Positions 34,552 through 43,640 of a stretch of 64,000 nucleotides of DNA are shown here, in pieces. The translations under genes were made by a program, and so were the position numbers. Origin of the DNA: Bacteroides congonensis (GTDB lineage: Bacteria > Bacteroidota > Bacteroidia > Bacteroidales > Bacteroidaceae); contig NZ_FQXY01000011.1 in assembly GCF_900130125.1 (NCBI RefSeq), forward strand, positions 434,001 through 498,000, given 5' to 3'. Every line of letters begins with the position of its first letter. Position 1 is the first letter of the stretch. The notes under the pieces are model-generated. The model was not told where the DNA came from, did no database searches, and saw only the letters and a program-made list of their open reading frames with translations.

Positions 34552-37383
34552 ATGAAAAAATATAAAATACTGATAATGGCATTCCTGGCATGTTCGGGCA
34601 TCTCTGCCGGAGCACAGGAGACAAAACAAGACACCGCAGTTGTGACGAGCTATGCCGCGCAACCGGTTGATGTGGGAGCCAACCGGACATTTACCCGGGC
34701 AGAATCGACCGCTTCCGTCTCTACTGTCTATAATGATGAGTTTGACAAACGGGCGGCAAAGAATATTTCCCATTCCCTCTATGGGTATGGATTGGGATTG
34801 GTGACTCTCCAAAACGGGGGTAATTATGCCGGAGCTGAACCTACATTTTATGTAAGAGGCGTACAAAGCCTTTCCAGCAGTTCGCCATTGATCTTGGTGG
34901 ACGGGATAGAGCGTGATATGAATCTGGTAAGTCCCGAAGAGGTGGAATCTGTTTCGGTACTGAAAGATGCCGCTGCCGTAGCATTGTATGGATATAAAGG
35001 TACAAACGGCGTTATCTTGATTACTACCAAACGAGGAAAATATGAAAGCCGGGAAATAAAATTCACATACGACCATGTAGCGAACTTTATGTCACGTAAA
35101 CCGGAATTTGTGGATGCTGCCACGTATGCACAGGCTGTTAATGAAGCGCGTGGTTATGAAGGCAGCTCTGCCCGATATACTCCGGGAGAAATCAAGGCAT
35201 TCCGTACGGGAGCTTATCCTTATCTCTATCCGAATGTAAATTGGCTGGAAGAGACTTTCCGCAATTCGGGAGTATCTAATAAGTACACCATGGAGCTTCG
35301 GGGCGGTGGTACTAAATTCCGTTATTATACAATGGTTGACTTGTTGACTGACAAAGGCTTTGTAAAGAGTCCGAATGAAAACGACGGCTATTCTACACAG
35401 AATAAATATTCACGTGGTAACCTGCGTGCCAACTTGGATATTGACTTGACCAGTACTACACAATTGAAGTTGAATTTGTTGGGCACGTTGACGGAATCTA
35501 GTCGTCCCGGCAACTCTGCCGATTTGTGGAATATGATTTACAGTCTGCCGGCTTCTGCTTTCCCCGTAAAAACGGAAGACGGGGCATGGGGAGGTAATAA
35601 CACGTCATGGCTGGGTACTTCCAATCCGGTGGCTCAATCACAAGCCGCAGCGTACGCCAAGGGGCATACACGTAATCTTTTTGCCGATTTGACATTGACC
35701 CAAGATTTGTCCGGTTTGCTTAAAGGTTTAAGGGCGAATGCCATGCTCGCCTACGATAGTTACTCTGCTATCTGGGAAGATCATAGCAAAGCTTATGCCT
35801 ATGCAGGTTATACCCCTACCTGGAATGAAAATGGCACTCCTTCTTATGTTATGACTACAGGTGGAGAGCCGACAGAAATGGGTAAGGATGCCAGCATTAA
35901 TGACTGGAAGCGTCGTTTCAATTTTGCCGCAAGCATTGATTATACACGTTCGTTCGGAAAGCATGATTTGTATACACAAGTGAAGTGGGACTATGAATAC
36001 CGCGACAGTTATGGATTGAATACGACTATTTATCGTCAGAATGTATCGTGGTATACTCATTACGGATTTAACAAACGCTATTATTTGGATTTGGCATTGG
36101 TGGGTTCAGAATCCAGCCTTTTGGCTCCGGGTCATAAGTGGGCGTTTTCTCCGACAGTATCTGCCGCATGGGTGCTGTCTAATGAGAACTTCCTGAAAGA
36201 TGTTTCGTGGATTAACCTTTTGAAACTGCGTGCTTCTTTCGGTGTAATTAATGCCGACTATTTGCCCAAAGACGGGGATGATACGGTATATGACTATTGG
36301 ACACAGATTTATACTACTATCGGTACGGTCTATAATTTCAACAACAGTTATCAGTCCGATTTCGGTTCTACCTTGCTTAATCGGCTGGCTACGGTTAATT
36401 CCACGCACGAAAAGGCTTATAAATATAATGTCGGTCTGGATGCTATGTTGTTTGGCGGACTGAATATGACTTTGGAAGGCTATTATCAGCGTAGAAAAGA
36501 TATATGGGTTTCTTCCAACGGTAAGTATACGGACGTGCTGGGTATGGATGCCCCGTTCGAAAATGCCGGTATTGTAGATAGCTGGGGAGTAGAAGCCGGA
36601 TTGGATTATACAAAGCGTTTGGGAGAACTGACGCTTAATGTAGGCGGTAATTTCCAGTTCCACCGCAATGAGATTAAGGAACAACTGGAAGAACCGAGAC
36701 TTTATGACAACTTGATACAGACCGGAAACCGGGTGGGACAGATTTACGGCATGCAGGCTGTAGGATATTTCCAGAGTCAGGGGGAAATCGACAAGAGCCT
36801 GCCGCAATCATTCGGTACTTTAAAACCCGGCGATATCAAATATCAGGATATCAACAGCGATGGTGTGGTTGATACGGATGATAAGATAGCTATCGGCTAC
36901 AGCACTACTGCGCCTGAAATCTATTATTCATTTCATTTGGGAGCCGAATGGAAAGGATTGGGATTTGACGTATTGTTTCAAGGTACAGCCAATTATTCTG
37001 CCATATTGAATACGAAAGCTATGTTTTGGCCTGCATTGAATACAACTAGTTTGTCTACCTATTACTACGAAAACCGCTGGACACCGGAGAATCGGAATGC
37101 CCGTTTCCCGCGGCTGACTTCCGAAAGCAACGGAAATAATCATCAGACTAGCACCGTATGGGTAGTAGACCGTTCGTTCCTGAAATTGAGAAATGCGGAA
37201 GTGTACTACAAACTGCCGAAAACTTGGTTGCGGAAGAGTGGATTCATCAGCAATGCCAAAGTATACGTCAGAGGACTTGATTTGCTTTGCTTCGACGGAA
37301 TGGATGTGGTAGACCCCGAATCTTACGGAGTGACCAATCCGCTGAACAAGAGCATTGTGTTTGGATTGAATATCGGTTTTTAA
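34552..37383 (+). CDS. SusC-like TonB-dependent transporter lacking the N-terminal regulatory-like domain
   Basis: 943 residues from MKKYKILIMAFLACSGISAGAQE (signal peptide; the longer frame from 34513 has no signal at its start). Unlike the other two SusC proteins it goes almost directly from the signal into the plug (RAAKNISHSLYGYGLGL, PTFYVRGVQSLSSSSPLILVDGIERD, VSPEEVESVSVLKDAAAVALYGYKGTNGVILITTKRGK), without the ~80-residue carboxypeptidase-regulatory-like domain. The barrel ends VFGLNIGF. Shorter SusC proteins of this type accompany SusD partners in many Bacteroides loci. It is immediately downstream of one SusD and 22 bp upstream of its own. Confidence 0.93.
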   Translation: MKKYKILIMAFLACSGISAGAQETKQDTAVVTSYAAQPVDVGANRTFTRAESTASVSTVYNDEFDKRAAKNISHSLYGYGLGLVTLQNGGNYAGAEPTFYVRGVQSLSSSSPLILVDGIERDMNLVSPEEVESVSVLKDAAAVALYGYKGTNGVILITTKRGKYESREIKFTYDHVANFMSRKPEFVDAATYAQAVNEARGYEGSSARYTPGEIKAFRTGAYPYLYPNVNWLEETFRNSGVSNKYTMELRGGGTKFRYYTMVDLLTDKGFVKSPNENDGYSTQNKYSRGNLRANLDIDLTSTTQLKLNLLGTLTESSRPGNSADLWNMIYSLPASAFPVKTEDGAWGGNNTSWLGTSNPVAQSQAAAYAKGHTRNLFADLTLTQDLSGLLKGLRANAMLAYDSYSAIWEDHSKAYAYAGYTPTWNENGTPSYVMTTGGEPTEMGKDASINDWKRRFNFAASIDYTRSFGKHDLYTQVKWDYEYRDSYGLNTTIYRQNVSWYTHYGFNKRYYLDLALVGSESSLLAPGHKWAFSPTVSAAWVLSNENFLKDVSWINLLKLRASFGVINADYLPKDGDDTVYDYWTQIYTTIGTVYNFNNSYQSDFGSTLLNRLATVNSTHEKAYKYNVGLDAMLFGGLNMTLEGYYQRRKDIWVSSNGKYTDVLGMDAPFENAGIVDSWGVEAGLDYTKRLGELTLNVGGNFQFHRNEIKEQLEEPRLYDNLIQTGNRVGQIYGMQAVGYFQSQGEIDKSLPQSFGTLKPGDIKYQDINSDGVVDTDDKIAIGYSTTAPEIYYSFHLGAEWKGLGFDVLFQGTANYSAILNTKAMFWPALNTTSLSTYYYENRWTPENRNARFPRLTSESNGNNHQTSTVWVVDRSFLKLRNAEVYYKLPKTWLRKSGFISNAKVYVRGLDLLCFDGMDVVDPESYGVTNPLNKSIVFGLNIGF

Positions 37384-37404
37384 TCACAAAAACAATATGA
37401 ATAT

Positions 37405-39126
37405 ATGAAACTGAATAAATTGATATATGGTATTCTGACAGCGACTGTCCTGTCGGCATGTGCGGACAAAATGGAATACCATGAATACAACAATTATGAC
37501 GAAGACTACGTAAAACTCAATTTCGGTAACGTGGGCGGTTTGATTACCGACATTTACCTGAAACTCGATACAGACTTCGGCAATTATAATGGAGCCATGC
37601 TTGCTTCGGCCACAGATGAAGCGGAATATGCTTATACCAGCAATGACATTGTCGATTTTTACGACGGTTCCTGGAGTGCGACAAATGCAAAGAGCAGTAT
37701 GTGGTCTACTTGCTACGAAGGCATTGCCAATTGCAATCACTATTTGGAGAAGTTTACAGGACTTACTTTTCCTGAGCTTGAGTTGAATGACGATTATATA
37801 GAACAGATGGGACGTTACAACAACTATCCCTACGAAGTACGTTTCTTGCGGGCTTATTTCTATTTCAATCTGGTGCGTCAATACGGGGATGTTCCTTTTG
37901 TCGACCACATGTTAGATGCAGAAGAAAGTAACACGTTGACCCGTCGTCCGGCAAAAGAAATATTCGACTATATCATTTCCGAATGTGATGAAATTAAAGA
38001 TTTGATTATCGAAGATTATTCAAAAGTGGACAGACCGATTCAGCCGGTAGAAGGTGGCCGTGCGAACAAACTGACGGTTTTGGCTTTGAAGGCTCGTGCA
38101 GCCCTTTTTGCTGCCAGCCCGTTGTTCAATCCGACCAATGATTCAGAATTGTGGCACCGCGCTGCTCTGGCAAATATGGAAGTGGTGAATGCTTGCGAAG
38201 CTGCCGGAATGACACTAGTTCCTAAATATGAAACACTGTGGGCGGTCAAGAATTATTCGGATGGTATTAAGGAGATAATTTTCGGACGTCGTGCCAACAG
38301 AGCAACCAGTACTACAGAGTCATATAACTATCCTGCCGGACTGACAGGTAGCAAAGGAGGCAATTGCCCTACGCAGACATTGGTGGATGCGTACGAGATG
38401 AAGGAAACCGGTTTGTGTTGGGATGAAGAGGGAAGCGGATATGAAGCAAATAATCCTTATGAAGGACGTGACCCGCGTTTTGAACTGACCATTGCTCATA
38501 ATGGCTCAACTTGGCCGAAATGGAATGAAACTCCTCTCCAGACCTTTCAGGGTGGACTGAACGGACAGCCTATTACTGGAGGCACGCCTACGGGTTATTA
38601 CCTGAAGAAACTTTGTCATGAAGAGATTGACCTGCGTGATAATAGTACATATAAGTCCGACAATCATACTTGGGTTACTTTCCGCTTGGGTGAGTTTTAC
38701 TTGAATTATGCTGAGGCTTTGTTTAAATATCTCGGGGGTGCTGATGAGACGAGCAGTGAGTTTGTAGATAATGCCGGAAAACAAGTCACTGCCCGTGATA
38801 TGGCTTCGAGAACCCGTATTCGTGTCGGTATGCCTGAGTTCCCCATCGGCATGCCAAAGGAGAATTTCTGGAAGAAGTACCAAAATGAACGTATGGTGGA
38901 ACTGGCTTTCGAAGGACATCGTTTCTGGGATGTTCGTCGCTGGAAAGAGGCAGACAAGTATTTCAAGAACATTGATGTGATGAAAATAACCAATAATGGT
39001 GACGGCTATACGTACAATCGTGAGACGGTGACTCGTATGTGGGATGACAAGATGTATCTGTTCCCTATTCCGCGTACAGAGATTATGAAAAACCCGAATC
39101 TGACGCAGAACCCGGGTTGGAATTAA
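37405..39126 (+). CDS. SusD/RagB-family lipoprotein (partner of SusC 34552)
   Basis: 573 residues with a lipoprotein signal (MKLNKLIYGILTATVLSAC). Typical SusD blocks: CNHYLEKFTGLTF, EVRFLRAYFYFNLVRQYGDVPF, ALKARAALFAASPLFNP, TFRLGEFYLNYAEALFKYLGG, KYQNERMVELAFEGHRFWDVRRWKEADKYF, and the closing YLFPIPRTEI and LTQNPGWN. It completes the second SusCD pair. A 9-bp GC-rich hairpin follows in the gap before the PL11 gene, which may lower expression of the enzyme relative to the transporters. Confidence 0.95.
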   Translation: MKLNKLIYGILTATVLSACADKMEYHEYNNYDEDYVKLNFGNVGGLITDIYLKLDTDFGNYNGAMLASATDEAEYAYTSNDIVDFYDGSWSATNAKSSMWSTCYEGIANCNHYLEKFTGLTFPELELNDDYIEQMGRYNNYPYEVRFLRAYFYFNLVRQYGDVPFVDHMLDAEESNTLTRRPAKEIFDYIISECDEIKDLIIEDYSKVDRPIQPVEGGRANKLTVLALKARAALFAASPLFNPTNDSELWHRAALANMEVVNACEAAGMTLVPKYETLWAVKNYSDGIKEIIFGRRANRATSTTESYNYPAGLTGSKGGNCPTQTLVDAYEMKETGLCWDEEGSGYEANNPYEGRDPRFELTIAHNGSTWPKWNETPLQTFQGGLNGQPITGGTPTGYYLKKLCHEEIDLRDNSTYKSDNHTWVTFRLGEFYLNYAEALFKYLGGADETSSEFVDNAGKQVTARDMASRTRIRVGMPEFPIGMPKENFWKKYQNERMVELAFEGHRFWDVRRWKEADKYFKNIDVMKITNNGDGYTYNRETVTRMWDDKMYLFPIPRTEIMKNPNLTQNPGWN

Positions 39127-39134
39127 ATATAAAT

Positions 39135-39161
39135 TTCCGCCGATTCTAGGGGTCGGCGGAA
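39135..39161 (+). terminator. Intercistronic hairpin between SusD and PL11 (possible attenuating terminator)
   Basis: A perfect 9-bp stem (TTCCGCCGA / TCGGCGGAA) with a 9-nt loop, followed by TTAAAAAG rather than a U-run. It is the only notable structure in the 51-bp gap. It probably partly terminates or protects the upstream message rather than ending the operon. Confidence 0.5.
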
Positions 39162-39177
39162 TTAAAAAGATTATAAT

Positions 39178-41223
39178 ATGAAGAAATTGTGGATTTGCGT
39201 ATGTGCGTTACTACTGACAACGGTAACGGCATGCAGTGATTACGAAATCTTTGCCGAAGATTTAAATCCCGTAGACGGAACGATAGATGAACCTACCGAC
39301 GAACCTGATAATTGGGATGGCACATTTAATACGAATGCTGTACCGGCCGCTACTATAAACAATCGTGCCGTAGTGGCAAGTTTCAATGGCGGTGTTTATC
39401 ATACTGCTGTAGCCACCAAACCACCCCAGGGAGTTTTGGTTAGTTGGCGCTGGTTGTCTTCCGATCCTGAGAATATTGGCTTTGACGTTTATCGCGACGG
39501 CACAAAACTAAATACAACTCCCATCACGGAAAACACGAACTATAAAGATTTGACGGCTGAAGTAGGGAGGACCTATAAGTATGAAGTGAAAAATAGTGCA
39601 GACAATAGCTCGTTAGGTAGTTATACTATTACTACAAGCAGTGAAGCAGCAGGCTTCTATCGCTCTATCAAGTTGAAACCCAGAGCAGGATATGATGCCA
39701 ACGACGGTGCTATCGGCGACTTGGATGGCGACGGCGAATATGAGATTGTTGTGAAAAGGCAAGTTATCGATGCATCTAGAGATGTGGGAGATCCGGATGC
39801 GTGGACGGGATTGCAAGCCGGGAGCTGTATATTGGAAGCTTATAAATTGGACGGTAGTAGCAACGGAGTTCCTATGTGGACAATCGATATGGGAATCAAT
39901 ATCAGTCAAGGCGCGCACACCACGCAGTTTCTTGTATATGACTTTGATGGCGATGGAAAAGCTGAAGTAGCTTTGCGTACATCGGAAGGAACAAGATTTG
40001 GTGACGGAACAACGATTGACGATGTGAATGGTGATGGTAAAATTGATTATCGTAACTCTTCCAGCGGACGTGTATTGGGGGGACCGGAATTTCTTTCTTT
40101 GGTAAATGGGGAAACCGGCGCTGAAATAGCACGTACGGAATATATTCCTCGCGGGGAAAAGTCTGATTGGAATTCCTATTGGGGAGATGATTTTGGCAAC
40201 CGGAGTGAGCGTTTTTTGATGGGAGTCGGTCACTTCGATTCACAAGACGGAAGAGCCAGCATTATTATTTGTCGTGGATATTATAAGAATTTTCAAATAT
40301 GGGCTGTGCACTATAATGATGACGGGAAATTGAGAAATCGCTGGAAGTTCAATACGGCGAGTGGCTATGCGGCTACTTGGCTGGGACAAGGAAATCATAA
40401 TCTATCTGTTGGAGATGTGGATAATGATGGTAAAGATGAAATCATATATGGTGCATGTGCTATCGATCATGATGGTAACGGCTTGTATACTACTGGACTG
40501 GGACATGGAGACGCTCTACATTTAGGTAAATTCGATCCGAGCAGGAATGGGTTGCAAGTTGTCGCGTGTCATGAAGAGGAAAAAAATCATCAAGGAAAAG
40601 CTATTGAATATCGTGATGCGGTTACCGGACAGATACTTTCTTATATTAATGGAAGTGGCGATGTCGGGCGTTGTATGGTAGCTGATATTGATCCGGATAA
40701 TCCGGGATGTGAATATTGGGGTTCTACTGGAGGTAAGATTTATTCCTGTAGTACCGGAGCCGATTTAGGGAAAACACCGCCGACAACTGTTGGTAATAAA
40801 CCTGACAGTCCGGCATATTCATATAATATGGGAATTTGGTGGAGTGGTTCGCTCAACCGTCAGTTGTTGGACGGCCATTTCAATAAAGATGCTGAAAACG
40901 GCAAAGGAGAACCTCTTATTATAAGTTATACAGACGGACGTTTGTTTATGGGGTCAACTTTTAATGTTTCTTCCAACAATCATACTAAAGCCAATCCGTG
41001 TTTTTATGGAGATATTTGGGGCGATTGGCGCGAAGAAATGATATTCCCGAGTAGTGATTATAGCGAACTGCGTATTTTCACCACAAACTTCGAGACTGAA
41101 TATCGTTTCCGTCCTCTAATGGAAGACCATATTTACCGTCTTAGTGCCGCACACCAGAATATTGGTTATAATCAGCCTACTCATACAGGATTTTATTTAG
41201 GTTCCGACCTCGATAAAAAGTAA
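39178..41223 (+). CDS. PL11 rhamnogalacturonan lyase, surface lipoprotein form
   Basis: 681 residues with a lipoprotein signal (LLLTTVTAC), then an acidic Asp/Glu/Pro linker (residues ~30-45), which is typical of exported surface lipoproteins. The PL11 domain begins with an Ig-like piece (VLVSWRWLSSDPENIGFDVYRDG) and an eight-bladed propeller full of calcium-type loops (GDLDGDGEYEIVVKRQ, DFDGDGKAEVALRT, GDVDNDGKDEIIYGACAIDHDG), with LGHGDALHLGKFDPSR and GDIWGDWREEMIFPSSD. PL11 cleaves the rhamnose-galacturonate backbone of RG-I by beta-elimination. Compared with the PL11 at 52349, this copy has the lipid anchor, which suggests it makes the first cuts outside the cell. It is the last gene of the fimbrillin/SusCD/SusCD operon. 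Confidence 0.93.
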   Translation: MKKLWICVCALLLTTVTACSDYEIFAEDLNPVDGTIDEPTDEPDNWDGTFNTNAVPAATINNRAVVASFNGGVYHTAVATKPPQGVLVSWRWLSSDPENIGFDVYRDGTKLNTTPITENTNYKDLTAEVGRTYKYEVKNSADNSSLGSYTITTSSEAAGFYRSIKLKPRAGYDANDGAIGDLDGDGEYEIVVKRQVIDASRDVGDPDAWTGLQAGSCILEAYKLDGSSNGVPMWTIDMGINISQGAHTTQFLVYDFDGDGKAEVALRTSEGTRFGDGTTIDDVNGDGKIDYRNSSSGRVLGGPEFLSLVNGETGAEIARTEYIPRGEKSDWNSYWGDDFGNRSERFLMGVGHFDSQDGRASIIICRGYYKNFQIWAVHYNDDGKLRNRWKFNTASGYAATWLGQGNHNLSVGDVDNDGKDEIIYGACAIDHDGNGLYTTGLGHGDALHLGKFDPSRNGLQVVACHEEEKNHQGKAIEYRDAVTGQILSYINGSGDVGRCMVADIDPDNPGCEYWGSTGGKIYSCSTGADLGKTPPTTVGNKPDSPAYSYNMGIWWSGSLNRQLLDGHFNKDAENGKGEPLIISYTDGRLFMGSTFNVSSNNHTKANPCFYGDIWGDWREEMIFPSSDYSELRIFTTNFETEYRFRPLMEDHIYRLSAAHQNIGYNQPTHTGFYLGSDLDKK

Positions 41224-41284
41224 CTTTATAATCATTTCCTAGCGGCTAAAAGTTCGAGATTTAAATAAAAGTGCATTATATCTT

Positions 41285-41338
41285 ACCACTTGTCACTTCT
41301 TGAATAAATATTTCATATTTCAAGAAGTAACAAGTGGT
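41285..41338 (+). terminator. 20-bp hairpin ending the SusCD/SusCD/PL11 operon
   Basis: ACCACTTGTCACTTCTTGAA and its complement form a 20-bp stem with one mismatch (a G-U pair in RNA) and a 14-nt loop, 62 bp after the PL11 stop. The stem is closely related to that at 19381-19436, sharing CCACTT and ACTTCTTGAATAAA. The rest of the gap to 41424 shows nothing else. Confidence 0.65.
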
Positions 41339-41423
41339 TATATTATTTATTCGTACTTTACCATGTCCCATCCTTGAAACTGTAGCAATATACAATGCAA
41401 TAATGAATGCATTTACATGAAAA

Positions 41424-41467
41424 TGAATGATATTCTATATTGGAATAAACACGTTTCCTTACCTTTG
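41424..41467 (+). promoter_or_regulatory. Weaker HTCS-type operator plus -7 box for the 41524 gene
   Basis: TGAATGATATTCTATATTG (41424-41442) keeps the TCTAT half of the operator but has TGAAT instead of TGTAC. It starts 36 bp, not 37, upstream of TACCTTTG (41460-41467). Probably a degenerate member of the same set. Confidence 0.5.
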
Positions 41468-41523
41468 CAAAGTGGATAGATAAATCAAACAGACTGAATA
41501 TTAAACTTTATATCTTGATAGAA

Positions 41524-43599
41524 ATGAGAAATGCAATGAAACATCTTTTTTGCTACACATTACTTATTCACCTGCTGCTTTTGAGCAGTTGTGATCATTC
41601 ACGGAATATTTATTATAAGGCTGACCCTCAAACCGGAGCGCTGCATGAACTTCATTTGACCAATGATACGGCAATAAACTGGATACTTTCTGCCGACGGT
41701 TCGCAATATGAGTGGGTGAATGCCCGTTATGGATGGGGATTGGGACATTTCATGACGGATGATAAGGAATATGAATGGGATACTCCCGTTGAAATAACTA
41801 TGACTGACCGACAAATGAACGCTACCTATCAAGCAGATAATATTAAGATTGACGTGTCGAGAGCGTTTAATAAAGACGGGAACCTGGAAGAAACTTATCG
41901 TTTCACAAATACGGGTACAGAAAAAGTGGAGTTGAAGGATATTGCAATCAATACTCCTTTTAACGATAACTACCCTGATGCAAGAACATGTTTTGAAGCA
42001 CGTTGCAATGCACATATTTGGACAGGGGGAAATGATGCGTATGTCTTTTGTACACGCATGAGCGGAGCCGAAGGCGGCCTGGGGCTCATTATACAGGAAG
42101 GTGCTATAGATGGATATGAGGTGAGAGAACGTTCTTCCAAGACTGGCGGATCCAACTTTCGGGGTGTTATTCAATTGAATCCTCAAAATAAGACATTGAA
42201 TGCAGGTGAGAGTTGTATCATAAAATGGTTACTGTTTCCTGCTGCTGATTGGAATGATTTTCAGTCTAAAGCTATCCGGAATGGTTTAGTGATTGCGGCA
42301 GCCGACCGTTATGTTGCTGAAACGGGAGAACAAATCTCCGTATCATTCCGAAGCAACCAGCCTTCTTTGAAAGGTAAGTTGTTGATGAACGGACAAGTCG
42401 TCGCAGATGTCGAAGGAGAACAGATAGACCATTCCGTCACAATAACCACACCCGGAGAGAAAGTATTTACTCTAATGTATAATAATGGGAAACAAACTTC
42501 TGTGGAGTGTCTTGCTATCAGCAATTTTGACACTTTGGTGAATCGCCGTTGCCATTTCATTGCCGATCACCAGCAATTCACCAGAACAGGAGATCCCAGG
42601 GACGGGGCGCTCATTGTCTATGATAACGAAACCGAATCTCAATATATAAATGGAGAAAGCGGACGCGCACGTTCCGATTGTGATGAAGCACGGGAAAGGG
42701 TAGCGATGGGAATCCTTCTTGCCCGCCAATATCAACGTACATCTGATGAGAAATTGATGCAGGCATTGAGCAAGTATGTGAAATTCGTCCGCCGTCTCCA
42801 GAAACCGGACTATACGACCAATTCCACTGTAGACTTCAAAAACAAGAATAGAGGTTATAACTACCCGTGGGTAGCCGATTTCTGGTTTGCTATGTTTCAG
42901 ACGACGGGCGACAAACAATATCTGAAAGATGGTTATGGAACGTTGCGTGCACTGGTTCGTTATTTCAAACACGGATTTTATTGCATTCAAATTCCTACTT
43001 ACGGTTATACACTGTTGAAAGAGAATGGTTTTTCGGCTGAGGCAGATACTTTGCTCGATGATTTTAAATCAATGGCTGATGTGTTTTATGAAAATGGCCC
43101 GTATTATCCTACATCTGAAGTAAATTACGAACAAAGCATCGTTGCTCCGTCTATTATTCATTTGCTGAATGTTTATCAACTGACGGGAGAAGAAAAATAT
43201 CTCAAAGGTGCTGAAAGCCAGTTGCCATTGCTTGAGTCATTTTGCGGAAAACAACCTGGCTTTCACTTGAATGATATAGCTATCCGTCATTGGGATGGAT
43301 ATTGGTTCGGGAAAGATCAGGTGTGGGGAGATACATTTCCTCATTACTGGAGCACACTTACAGGAGTGGCTTTTCGATTGTATGCTCAGACTACCGGAAA
43401 ACAAGAATATGCTGAACGTGCCATGAATATCTTCCGAAACAATCTTTGTCTGTTTACGGAAGATGGACGTGGAAGCTGTGCCTTTGTTTATCCTGACAAG
43501 GTGGATGGTAGGAAAGCGCATTATTATGACCCTTTTGCCAATGATCAGGATTGGGCTTTAGTATTCTGGCTTGAATATGCCTCGGATTTTGAGTATTAA
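41524..43599 (+). CDS. Lipoprotein with N-terminal beta domain and C-terminal alpha/alpha-barrel; unassigned RG-I enzyme candidate
   Basis: 691 residues from MRNAMKHLF (MKHLF at 41536 is also possible); lipobox LLLSSC. Residues ~30-330 are beta-rich (a sandwich with YEWVNARYGWGLGHFMTDDKEY). Residues ~340-691 are helical with repeated aromatic blocks: GESGRARSDCDEARERVAMGILLARQYQ, NYPWVADFWFAMFQTTGDKQYLKDGY, CIQIPTYGYTLLKENGF, DIAIRHWDGYWFGKDQVWGDTFPHYWS and YDPFANDQDWALVFWLEYASD. This layout is that of six-hairpin (alpha/alpha)6 glycosidases or toroid lyases. I do not recognise a named family. It has its own operator-type promoter and is followed after 41 bp by a PL26-like gene, so an RG-I role is likely. 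Confidence 0.65.
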   Translation: MRNAMKHLFCYTLLIHLLLLSSCDHSRNIYYKADPQTGALHELHLTNDTAINWILSADGSQYEWVNARYGWGLGHFMTDDKEYEWDTPVEITMTDRQMNATYQADNIKIDVSRAFNKDGNLEETYRFTNTGTEKVELKDIAINTPFNDNYPDARTCFEARCNAHIWTGGNDAYVFCTRMSGAEGGLGLIIQEGAIDGYEVRERSSKTGGSNFRGVIQLNPQNKTLNAGESCIIKWLLFPAADWNDFQSKAIRNGLVIAAADRYVAETGEQISVSFRSNQPSLKGKLLMNGQVVADVEGEQIDHSVTITTPGEKVFTLMYNNGKQTSVECLAISNFDTLVNRRCHFIADHQQFTRTGDPRDGALIVYDNETESQYINGESGRARSDCDEARERVAMGILLARQYQRTSDEKLMQALSKYVKFVRRLQKPDYTTNSTVDFKNKNRGYNYPWVADFWFAMFQTTGDKQYLKDGYGTLRALVRYFKHGFYCIQIPTYGYTLLKENGFSAEADTLLDDFKSMADVFYENGPYYPTSEVNYEQSIVAPSIIHLLNVYQLTGEEKYLKGAESQLPLLESFCGKQPGFHLNDIAIRHWDGYWFGKDQVWGDTFPHYWSTLTGVAFRLYAQTTGKQEYAERAMNIFRNNLCLFTEDGRGSCAFVYPDKVDGRKAHYYDPFANDQDWALVFWLEYASDFEY

Positions 43600-43640
43600 T
43601 GTAGTGTTAATGAAATCCTCTTTGCCTTGAGGCTATATAT

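Noticed and set aside
34012..35076. Minus-strand open frame (354 codons) across the SusD/SusC junction at 34.5 kb
   Set aside because: Antisense to two clear Sus genes, spans their boundary, and shows no family motif.
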